Program-made: the position numbers and the translations under genes
From: Flammulina velutipes
Lineage: Eukaryota > Basidiomycota > Agaricomycetes > Agaricales > Physalacriaceae
NCBI GenBank assembly: GCA_011800155.1
Contig: CM022377.1
Location: 1,922,001-1,986,000, forward strand
DNA length: 64,000 bases
Direction: 5' to 3'
In this document: positions 55,709 through 64,000 of the stretch, piece after piece
Layout of the letters: each line of letters begins with the position of its first letter
Numbering within the stretch: position 1 is the first letter of the stretch
Notes under the pieces: model-generated
Databases searched by the model: none
What the model was told of the DNA's origin: nothing
What the model saw: the letters and a program-made list of their open reading frames with translations, nothing else

Positions 55709-55900
55709 ACTACCATGATCAAGGACGGGTATTTCTTTTTTGGGCCACATCTCCCATTTCCGCAGCGTATTGTAAATTAGTTGAAGTGCGCCTAATATCA
55801 ATTGGCGGATGATATCTTTGATCAGGCCTAGTCTCCGTGGCGCACTACATTGCTTGGATAATTTCCACCACGTCAGCGACGGTGAATATTCTGGGCTACA

Positions 55901-56683
55901 GCCGTTCAAGGACCCATGATAATGCCAATGGAGGTTAGATACCAAAATTGATATTTTCCAATTACTTGTCCGGATTCCGTGTCACGTCCAAGGTGTTCAA
56001 CATGTCCGAATTTTGCCTCTGACATACCCAGTTTTTGAAAATCGTCCGGGTTTTGCATCTGACATCCGAAAATTTGTAAAATAGGGCTAATATTCGCCCG
56101 CTCTCCCCCAGAAGCCGTTGTTTAGCGTTACAAACGAAGAACTACTCTACCTCGTATCAATAGAGGGTAGAAGTTGATGAACTGCATTGGGAACATGTAG
56201 AAGCTTCTCATATTCCAGCTGAACGTGAGGAAGAGAACCACGAAATTGGCGATTGGAGTTAATCCATTCGGAAGCGTCGAACTCGAGATTGGCTTTCTTG
56301 AGATCGCCGTCATCGAATATCATAATAATGTCTTGGTCCGACATGGTAGGGGAATGTAATATGACAGTGAGAGGGAACGTTGAGCTAGCTTATATAGAAA
56401 TTCACAAATTCTTTGTTGAACTATACTACAATGTCGGCTGGCCTCATAAGAGTCATCGTCGATTGAGGATGATTCAAACAACAGCGCCACACTCATCGTT
56501 GTCCGGATTCTACTCCGACATGTTCAGGAATTGATTGTTTTGTCCGTACTATAGCTCTGACAATTCATACACATTTAACCCTTTGTCCGTACTCTGACTG
56601 ACACCTCTTTGTGTCGCCAAGGTTGGATATGTCCGGACTGGTGATCTAACCTCCATAGGCATTATCATGGGTCCTGCCGTTCA
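55901..56683. mobile_element. Non-autonomous DNA transposon (hAT-like), with 8-bp target duplication
   Basis: The element spans 55909-56675 (767 bp). Its ends are 32-bp inverted repeats, 55909-55940 and 56644-56675, beginning AGGACCCATGATAATGCC and differing at one position. They are flanked by the perfect direct repeat GCCGTTCA (55901-55908 and 56676-56683). Subterminal TGTCCG and CTGACA motifs recur several times near both ends. There is no transposase. One small minus-strand frame (56147-56344, starting MSDQDIIMIFDDGDLKKANL) lies inside. An 8-bp duplication and subterminal repeats suit the hAT superfamily, though the terminal bases are not a textbook hAT end. Confidence 0.85.
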
Positions 56684-56899
56684 CCAATGTGTTGACAACG
56701 GGGACGCCGCAAAGGGAACGGAACGATCGCCACAGTCTCACGATCACGTGATAGACATCAAATACATCAAGAATCTTCAAATTCAATCTTGAGAGCTGTC
56801 AGTGTCAGTTGTCAGTTAGTATCACAAGGGTGTGGTTATCATTATAGTTCTGATAACCAGACCTCCACCATAACTTTGGAATGATAAACACAACACAAA

Positions 56900-58331
56900 C
56901 TATAGATTTTGTCGTAGAGAAGTCACTTTGTGTAAGTTATAGTAATATCGTGTTACGTTGACGAGTCCGAAATGGTCGTTCAGTATCTTATCAATATCTG
57001 GAAGCTCTGCAAGGGCTTCATCCCTGTAGGAGGACATCACTACCCGTTGCATGTGTGGCGCATCCAAAGTTGAGAGAATCCGTACGGCAGAGCTTTCGGC
57101 AGCTTGTCCACCGTGTAGGACGAGACGTACTGTCTTCAAACTCTTCAGAGATGAAAGATCAAACATCGGTGCTGTAGATGATTAGCTCACACAAACCCAG
57201 AGCATAGTAAACGGGGAACGGCGTACATTGGTCGACAGAAATCATCAGAGTAAGATGTAGAAGTGTTTGCCGATTATAGTTTAAGATTCTGTTGGCTACT
57301 GCAACTTCTTGGGCAAAATGCGTTTGAGTGCCCTGCCAAAACGTTTCACAGTCGAATGATACGAGCCGCGTACACCTATGCTCCAGGCGGGTTAACAGAA
57401 GGCCTTCCAAGTATCCTGTTATTTGCAGATGCGTAACGGGCAATGGACCCTCTGGACTTTGACCTTCCAACTCGTCGAGCACCGGATTGGCAATATATAG
57501 CGATATCCACTGCACATCAAACGACAATGAGCGAAGCTGACGAAACCTGGGAACAACTGTGAGGAAGTTGCGAAGGTCATACACCGCTTTGGAGCTGAGG
57601 TTTGGTCGCCAGTAGCGTTCGGGGGAGAATCGATGTCTTAGCGACGTGATGTTGGGGAAATATTGGGAGAGGAGAATGGTGGATATCCAGGTTCTGTCGA
57701 CTATGACGGACTGGAGGGGAGCGCCTTTGAGCGATAGGTGACGTAGGACACGTTTATGCTGTACGAAATCGTCGTCTGACTGAGAATTTGAGCTGATGAG
57801 GAGGCGGTGGAGGTAAGGAGAAATGGTCTCGCGGGGGTTTCGCAGGAGATGCCCTAGCCCAGCTGCATGATGGCGCGACCTGATGGCAAAGGTCATCCTG
57901 CGCCTGCAGAGGGGCAGCCACGCGAGGCACACAAGACTACACGACGAGAGTGTAGCATTGTCGCAAAAGGAAATAAAGAGATCCTGAAGTTCCATAGGCA
58001 GAACTGAATTCTGCATTGGCCGGTTCTTGTTATTCCTCCAGAGGGCAGAGGATTGGAAGCGAACGAGATAGAAGGCTGTGGTATCCATGAACATGTTCAT
58101 TCGAGCTGAAAAGTTGAGCGCTCGAAGATAAGTCTTTCCGCCCACCACCTTGTTCTGCCATACATCACGAGCATAGTGAATGAAGAGCCATAGAACAATG
58201 CCAACAAGCAAAACAGCGGGGATGAGTGTAGCTAGAGCCTCGATGCATTTCTTAGCGTCGCTGCACCTGCATCCGTTGAAGTTGAGAATGCTTTTGTGTT
58301 GCCGCCAGTGGTCGCAAGATGATGAGGACAT
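56900..58331 (-). CDS. F-box protein 4 with N-terminal membrane segment
   Basis: Start at 58331 (MSSSSCDHWRQHKSILNFNG); an in-frame Met at 58460 would add 43 residues. A hydrophobic stretch, ALATLIPAVLLVGIVLWLF, predicts one membrane helix. An F-box follows: VLPMELQDLFISFCDNATL, SSCSLVCLAWLPLCRRRMTF. The rest contains leucine-rich segments (LRHLSLKGAPLQSVIVD, FPNITSLRHRF, LRSLSFDVQW). One intron (GTACGC...CTACAG) near 57172-57227 joins SVDQ to SPMFDLSSLKSLKTVRL. It is of a different subgroup from F-box proteins 1-3. The inverted TTGCGCCACA motif lies at about 58508. A membrane-anchored F-box protein could act in ER- or mitochondrion-linked ubiquitination; this is inference. Confidence 0.75.
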
Positions 58332-58697
58332 TGTAAGGGAGAAGCCGTGCTCAAGGATCAGCTGCTGCTTTATATACATAGAAGACACTGAGATGTTTAT
58401 CTGCATGCCGAGAGATTCTTGGTGCAAGTACGGAGCATCGTGCGTGTAGTCGTTGATCATGATTCAACATCAATCTGAGAAGGTACTTAACCGGGCCGGG
58501 GAACTCCGTTGCGCCACACATCCTGCAAAAGAATCCGACGATTCATTCTTCAATGCATCCGAGTGTATTACAGAGATCATAAGAGTCGTAAGACAGAACT
58601 ATGGGGTAAATTCGTTCTAGTAGTTGAGTAGATAATGCGATTCCAAACATTAGGTATTAGTCCGTATTCAGGAGAGGTGCGTGGGACAGCGAGATGA

Positions 58698-60503
58698 TCA
58701 TGGAGGAGCCAGCTTTGCGTCAGAGGCCTCTATACGGTACGCTAGTTCGTCTTCAATGACTCTGTAGCCTTCCTCTGTGAGAACGGGGATTCCTGAATCG
58801 AACTCTGTGCCAAAGTATCGGGGTACAAACCTGTAATCCGGGAGATTAGCGCTGGATCATGAAAGGTCAGGATCAACTCACTCTATACCCGTCTTCTTCC
58901 TCTCCGCAGCGTCATCCCGTTGTTTCTGCTCAATCGCAACTTTCTCCCTCGTCGCCTCCGAATACTCCTTGTTCTTCAGCCTGCTCGTAACATTCTCCCA
59001 GAGTTTTCTACTTTCGTCCGGAAGCTGCTCTTCGAGCGGCCTAACCTGCTTGGGGATGACGTCCATCGTTGACAAGTCAATTAGAATCTGCCATTCCGTA
59101 TCTAGTGCGAGGTCCGCTCTAGAGGTTGCGTTGGAACGGGGAAGCGAGGCATGCACGGGTGACGGAGACGACGAAGCTGATGAAGTGGCATGCAGATACG
59201 ACCCAGACCCAACGCGTCGCCAGCGGATTTGACCGCGCCATGAACCGTCGAACTCGGCGACGACATGTTCACGCGGAACGTCCTTTATGGCTTTCCATCC
59301 AGCAGCCGTCTCAGCTTCTGATTCGTGCACCAGGTGGACAATCCCGTCTAAACGGAACCGAGCTTTCCCTAACCAGGACTACGAACATCATGAGAACAAG
59401 CTATTGATAGAGCGAAAGAAAGTACCTCTTCCTTGTACTCGATAATGGACCTGAACTTGATACCGTGTTTGCCGCCTGTGCAGGTTATGATAGTTGTGTC
59501 GCCGACGCTGATGTAGAAGCTGCCCCTAAGGATACCGTTTACGCTGGCGATAGGGTGGGTGATCTGGTACTGCTCTCCCTTCCCGTTCCCGTCCTTGATC
59601 TTTACGAACACTCCTTTGTTAAACTTCCCTGGTATAACTTTGATAGTCGTTCCAGCCACCTTGGCAGATATCTGGTCGACACCGTACATTTCGAGCGAGC
59701 GAGAAGGACAAGACGCAAAGTAGGCGGATACGGGAGGATGATGGGATACCTGTTCCGTCAGGTAGGCGATACGAATCTTGTTGTCGGAGGTAGAGTTGAG
59801 GTGGAGGTTTGAGAGTCTGGTAGCGGTGTCGTCTCCAAGGGAAGTCGCTGCGGTCGATGGGCTCTTCCGAGAGCTAATGGCGCTCAGCGCACTCTTGGAG
59901 CTACGCGCACTCGCGATTGAAGCGGTGTCAATGTTAAGTTGGGTGGTGGACTCGGAGTCAACAGGGAGAACATCCCAGTGGGCGCGGAAGTGTTCACCGA
60001 GCACGGAGTTGTATGGCTTAAACACTCTTCCAGACTATGTAACAATCAAAAGGACGGACACATGAGAGAGGAGAAATCACGTACGACGTATTTGAGATCC
60101 TTTGTGAAGGTGAATCGTAGGACTGCCAGCATCCGTTCGAATGGATCGTCAGAGTCATTGATTCTGGACGGCGTAAGCGAGGGGTAGGAGGACAGCAAGT
60201 ACGCCTCTTACGCAGCAAATGCGTCTGGCCTGTCCAGGTACTGCGACCATTCGAGATTTGGTATTGGCTCTAGTAGTGATGCCGGCAGAGACATCCGCCT
60301 TCAAGATGGTCAGTACTGTCCAGCAGCTATAGTATTGTAGCGCACATGGTAGCAATGTCCTTGACGCCGAGGCATTTCTTGAGGAGCTGGACGATCATCT
60401 TGAGCTTGCCGCCCTCGCCAGCATCGCCGGTGTCTGGCACCGATAGAGGCGGTGCGTTAACGTCGTCGTCGACGGTGTCGGCGGTTGATTCCTTGGGCGC
60501 CAT
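58698..60503 (-). CDS. Oxysterol-binding protein, Kes1/Osh4 type
   Basis: Starts at 60503 (MAPKESTADTVDDDVNAPPL). Conserved ORD blocks: SLPASLLEPIPNLEWSQYLD, KPYNSVLGEHFRAHWDV, EQVSHHPPVSAYFASCPS (the OSBP signature, with both His that bind PI4P), VIPGKFNKGVFVKIKDG, GKGEQYQITHPIASVNGILR and SIIEYKEE|SWLGKARFRL. The C-terminal part has EATREKVAIEQKQRDDAAER and RYFGTEFDSGIPVLTEEGYR. There is no PH or ankyrin domain, so it is a short Osh4/Kes1-like protein exchanging sterol and PI4P between ER and Golgi/plasma membranes. A Ser-rich insert (SARSSKSALSAISSRKSPS) interrupts the ORD and is probably disordered. Several introns. About 475 residues. Confidence 0.92.
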
Positions 60504-61634
60504 ATAGATATTGATTTGTGGTGGTGGTGAGAAGGAAAGAGGAACTGGAGTTGGAGAGAAAGGACAGAGGCGTGATCGACCCTGGCCACGTTCGTGCTTC
60601 GCTCCTGCTCTTTCCGCTCAGACATGCTTGGATCTATAGTTACACACATAAACAGTGCTTTGAGCTGTGCTGGTAACAGATAATGCATTGCTTGCAGTGC
60701 CACCTCGTCATCCAGCACCAGCCCTTGCCGGTCAGGAACAGATATATCTAGCTGTGCTTTCTTCCAGCCACTCTGGCACAATGAATTCCAAGTCCGGTCC
60801 GCCAATGCTGGGCAGATGGCCTGCCGTTAAACGACATGAGCTTGCCATTACAGTTTGTATCGACTCCGAGACCGGGTGCGCACAAATGCCCATCTAAAAG
60901 CAGCGGTAACATTGGCAGATTATCTTAGCTCACCACATCCAAGTCAATCGCGGAGCGTTTCCGGCGAGCGCCAAGACGGAGAGATACTTGTGTGGCGTAA
61001 TTTGTATCAGCTTGGACCCTACACCATGGTGTTATTTATACTTCACCTTCCTCGGGTGCAAACAACATGCCAAATTGGATGAGATTCCTCTGGTGCGAAC
61101 ACTTATGATGATTCGATGTAACCTTTATGTAGCCAAGACCAAGAGAACATTGGCAGGCAGTGGCAGCACTGATAGAATCGAGCGGAGAACTGATTCATAG
61201 TGAGTCATTGCTGCGCAAAAGAAGGAGAAGGTATCTTCGTACCACATGCACTACGAGCGTTGCTGATGGTATGATAGAATCCACAAATCTATTCCTTTTC
61301 AGAATCGATCAAAGCTCGCCATCACGCGAACTTTGCCTTTTATAGAGTGTATAGTACACCCATTGCTATTGGCTGGCGTTGTCTACAAAGCCTAAGATCT
61401 TCTCCAAGGTGCTCTTCTGGCTGAACCACTGATATCCTTTTGCACTCGGAAGAAATTGACCATGAAGCTAGTGTTCAAATGAGCGTGTGTGTATTGCGAT
61501 TATGATAAATTGTATGCGTATGAGTAAGAAAGGGACATGAATATACCAGATGAAAATGACCTGCAGGCGAGTATAGAAAAGAGAAAAAAGAAAATTCCAA
61601 GGAAAAAGAGGAAGAGAAAGAAAAAGAACCGTGC
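60504..61634. other. Intergenic region
   Basis: About 1.1 kb with short ORFs only. It holds the OSBP promoter and the 3' flank of the DUF6593-like gene, plus one TGTGTGGCGTAATTT motif near 60990. An AGAAAAAGAAA-type purine-rich run lies at about 61575-61630. Confidence 0.4.
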
Positions 61635-62518
61635 TCAAGCGCCGACTTTGTCCAGAATGACCAAGGTCGCCACAATCCAGGATTGGATCTCCAAGCCGCG
61701 TTCAGCGATGTAGACCGGGTACGCTTCCTCCTGGAGAAAAAGTTAGGGAAGATAGCGAAAGGGAAGGGCAAGATTGCGCACGTTCATGGTGCCATCACGG
61801 CGGCTGAGACGCGCAGTGGTGGCGACAGGGTGCTTCGACGCCTTGGTGTACAGCTCACGGAAGGTAGTCTCGGGGAATGCGGGGTCAGAGCCGACCCAAA
61901 TGACTTTCCACTTGTAGTCTACACCATTAGGGGCAGTGAAAGAACGGCTCGTGGACCTGTATCGAGCCATTGAGAATGCGATATCAACGTCAGAGAGGGT
62001 ACTGACAGCTGGTTCGTCTTCTTGAGCAGGTCTTTGACCAGTCCAGTCTTAGATCCTAGCGTCATGGTGCTATCGTCGATTAGCAGAAGACTCTTTGGGG
62101 ACGCAGACATGCAACTAACCTGTTCTTCTCAAGAGACTTCAAGCCAGACCCAGCTCCAAGCTGGAGCGTCGCGATTTCCGCTCCGCCTTCGTTGTATCCA
62201 CCCGCAGACACTTTGATGATGCTGCCAACTTCCGTCGTCGAGTACGCGACAGAGCGATCGTTCGAATCATGGTTCTTGTTAATAAATTGTACCTATGCCG
62301 TCAACCCATGTCAGTCATCGTTCCCATCTATCTTTAGAGTAAAAAAAACTCACAGTCTTGCCAGTCCCGCCGTTAATCGTCAGAGTCGGTTTGCGCCAGA
62401 GTCTCTTCACGTAGTGGTCAGGGATAATCGAGTCCGTCGAGCCCTCGATGTCGTATTCCGAGCCGTCACCGAACTCGCGTGAGCGGATAACCATCGTGTT
62501 CTCGGGCGTGAATGTCAT
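61635..62518 (-). CDS. DUF6593-like protein
   Basis: Starts at 62518 (MTFTPENTMVIRSREFGDGS), then EYDIEGSTDSIIPDHYVKRL, INGGTGKT. After intron 1: VQFINKNHDSNDRSVAYST. A further exon reads YKWKVIWVGSDPAFPETTFR. A 50-nt intron (AAC|GTGCGC...CCAG) leads to EEAYPVYIAERGLEIQSWIV, ATLVILDKVGA and the stop at 61635. A small beta-rich domain with a final R-x2-D/E-G...hydrophobic C-terminal helix is the layout of agaricomycete DUF6593 proteins. Recognition is from general pattern and not certain. No catalytic residues are evident. Cytosolic; about 210 residues. Confidence 0.65.
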
Positions 62519-63032
62519 TTCGTATGTAGATGAAGTTTTGAAGGGGGCAGCAATGGGGAAGAGGAAAAGATGGAGAGTTGGTGTATTTGACTAGACAACG
62601 GTTGGCAGGGCCCAGGCGCCCGTGATAGGAGGCGATTCGGGATCGGAAGCTTTGCAAGCGTTCGATTTTCGAAAATGAGTGAAGATCACGACTCAAGCCT
62701 GAGGGAGGTCAACAGTTCTTTGGATGAACGGCAGGGGATCGTTCGAGGTGGTGGCTGAGTGGATTGTGGCGGCAGGCCATTCACCTTTCGTCAGGACCAT
62801 GAATTTGACTGATGAGATAGAGACTAGACAGCCTGCAAAGACCGAAGACCGATGTGGTGGCACTGACAAACTCCTCCTATATTTAAGGCCGGGCGTAAAA
62901 TATAAGAACAAAGATCCCAAGAGCTACAAAGAACGCTGGAGAACAGGTAGGTTCAGTGGTGGTTTAAGAAAGATGTTCGGGATTTGCCGACTATGCCTAA
63001 AATAATCCTTGGCACTTGCCATCACCATAACC
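62519..63032. promoter_or_regulatory. Divergent promoter region
   Basis: About 510 bp between divergent starts at 62518 and 63033. It contains an A/T-rich TATATTTAAG near 62877 that could serve as a TATA element for the rightward gene. No gene is supported. Confidence 0.35.
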
Positions 63033-63434
63033 ATGCCTCTACTCAAACGCAAAGCTGACGGCGAATTCGAGCAATGGTCAGCATCTGGCTCGAGTCCCGC
63101 ACATGGTGCGCCCCCGCCAGCAAAGCGCGCCAAAGCCCCCGAACAGCCACAGGTTCCGACCCCGTCTCAGCCACAACGAATAATTACAGATGCTCAACGC
63201 GAATTGGCTGATAATCCCCTCTATGCTGTTATGGTAGCTAGACTCGGTAAACGACCAGGGTGGCCAGATCCCGTTTCGCAGCCCATAGCGACAACGTCCC
63301 AGCCTCCGGTTCCTGTGGTGAAACCAAAACCCAAGGCGAAGTCAAAGGAGAAACGACAAGGACGGTATAGAAGCTCGGCTTCAACAGCTATCATGCAGCG
63401 CCTTCAACGAGTCAAACACCAAAGGTCACTTTGA
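63033..63434 (+). CDS. Small basic Pro/Lys-rich protein, unknown
   Basis: Start MPLLKRKADGEFEQWSASGS at 63033 (context ACCATGC). There are two basic clusters (LLKRK and PPPAKRAKAPE), a central more ordered segment (DAQRELADNPLYAVMVARLG, KRPGWPDP) and a Pro/Lys tail (VKPKPKAKSKEKRQGRYRSS). Intronless, 133 residues. The basic KRK and AKRAK clusters suggest nuclear localisation. I do not recognise a family. Confidence 0.5.
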   Translation: MPLLKRKADGEFEQWSASGSSPAHGAPPPAKRAKAPEQPQVPTPSQPQRIITDAQRELADNPLYAVMVARLGKRPGWPDPVSQPIATTSQPPVPVVKPKPKAKSKEKRQGRYRSSASTAIMQRLQRVKHQRSL

Positions 63435-63769
63435 TTTTCGGTGCGCGAATCTGCTAGTTGATAATTAGCAATAGGTTTTTCATGATTCATCGTGAACGCG
63501 ATGGAGATGAGCTGGAGGAGACGTTCTCCGTGCTTGGGTCGACTGGAAATGTGCGATTTATGTGTTTCATCGCGTCGTGTTCTCACCTTGCTATAGGTTT
63601 ACACCGTGGTTGTTGATAGCACACCCCGTTGCAATTGTATGTCTTAGGTTGCCTCAAAAAGTCTCTACTCCCTCTAATAATTCTCTTAGGTCCCGATTTC
63701 CAAAAGGGAAACCATTGCAAGCACATCGTAAGTCTCACGCCAGTTTGACTGTCGCCTTTCATTGATTTC

Positions 63770-64000
63770 ACCCTCAGATTTTCATATTCATCAAAGGTAG
63801 CCACATAATCATCACCTTTTCCTATCCAATTCACGCGTCCTCTCCAGTTCTCCAAGTGCCCGAACACTCGCCTCACTGGTACCAAAAGTGCGTATTCCGC
63901 CAGGATGATAATTCCCCTGCTCACGCTATGTAGAGGTCTACTCACGGAAGAGCTAGAAGAAGTCTTTAGGGGCGCGCCTGCTGCTCCCAACGCCATCGCT
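63770..64000 (-). CDS. Partial unknown gene at window end
   Basis: The minus-strand frame from 63996 reads MALGAAGAPLKTSSSSSVSR, then GIIILAEYALLVPVRRVFGH, LENWRGRVNWIGKGDDYVAT and FDEYENL. This looks coding and probably continues past the window or across an intron on the left. The true start, ends and function are unknown. Confidence 0.35.

Overview
The window is nuclear DNA from a filamentous basidiomycete, most likely an Agaricomycete. The signs are compact genes split by many introns of about 48-60 nt (GT-AG, often with a CTNAC branch-like site), several F-box proteins of the agaricomycete LPPEIL-IF type, a CPL1-like secreted protein, a membrane-anchored GH18 chitinase, an Mrs2 transporter with its GMN signature and a Get5-like protein. 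I cannot name the genus. Exon joins were worked out by eye from splice sites, reading frame and comparison between paralogs; they are models, not transcript data.

Layout. 1-8.0 kb: a dense cluster of intron-containing tRNA-Glu(CTC) genes and decayed relatives, interleaved with two secreted or GPI-type Ser/Thr/Pro-rich proteins, a GATA-like zinc-finger protein, a small JTB-like membrane protein, an amidohydrolase and SRP19. 8.3-14.8 kb: six paralogs of an unrecognised protein family, one on the minus strand and five head-to-tail on the plus strand, the last one broken by a frameshift. 14.9-16.6 kb: another tRNA-Glu and the chitinase, which needs a 12-nt microexon. 17.1-24.8 kb: three paralogous flavoprotein monooxygenases with an N-terminal membrane anchor, two in tandem and one inverted. 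26.2-30.3 kb: an unknown nuclear-type protein, an intronless tRNA-Glu, Get5 and a secreted Rds1-type ferritin-like protein. 31-36 kb: F-box genes, one frameshifted and one only a remnant. 37.6-45.6 kb: a nucleotidyltransferase-like protein, Mrs2 (with a GC-AG intron), a short-chain dehydrogenase and a disordered protein. 45.7-54 kb: F-box protein, Zn2Cys6 regulator, MYND-finger protein and a multi-span membrane protein. 54.7-64 kb: CPL1-like protein, a 767-bp non-autonomous DNA transposon with 32-bp inverted ends and a perfect 8-bp target duplication, a membrane-anchored F-box protein, an OSBP/Kes1 lipid-transfer protein, a DUF6593-like protein and two poorly known genes.

The housekeeping genes (SRP19, Get5, Mrs2, OSBP) do not form one pathway. 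The accessory part is dominated by local gene-family expansion: tRNA-Glu, the six-copy unknown family, the flavoprotein trio and the F-box group. The best candidates for something undescribed are the six-copy family and the tRNA-Glu cluster, whose exons are nearly identical while every intron differs.
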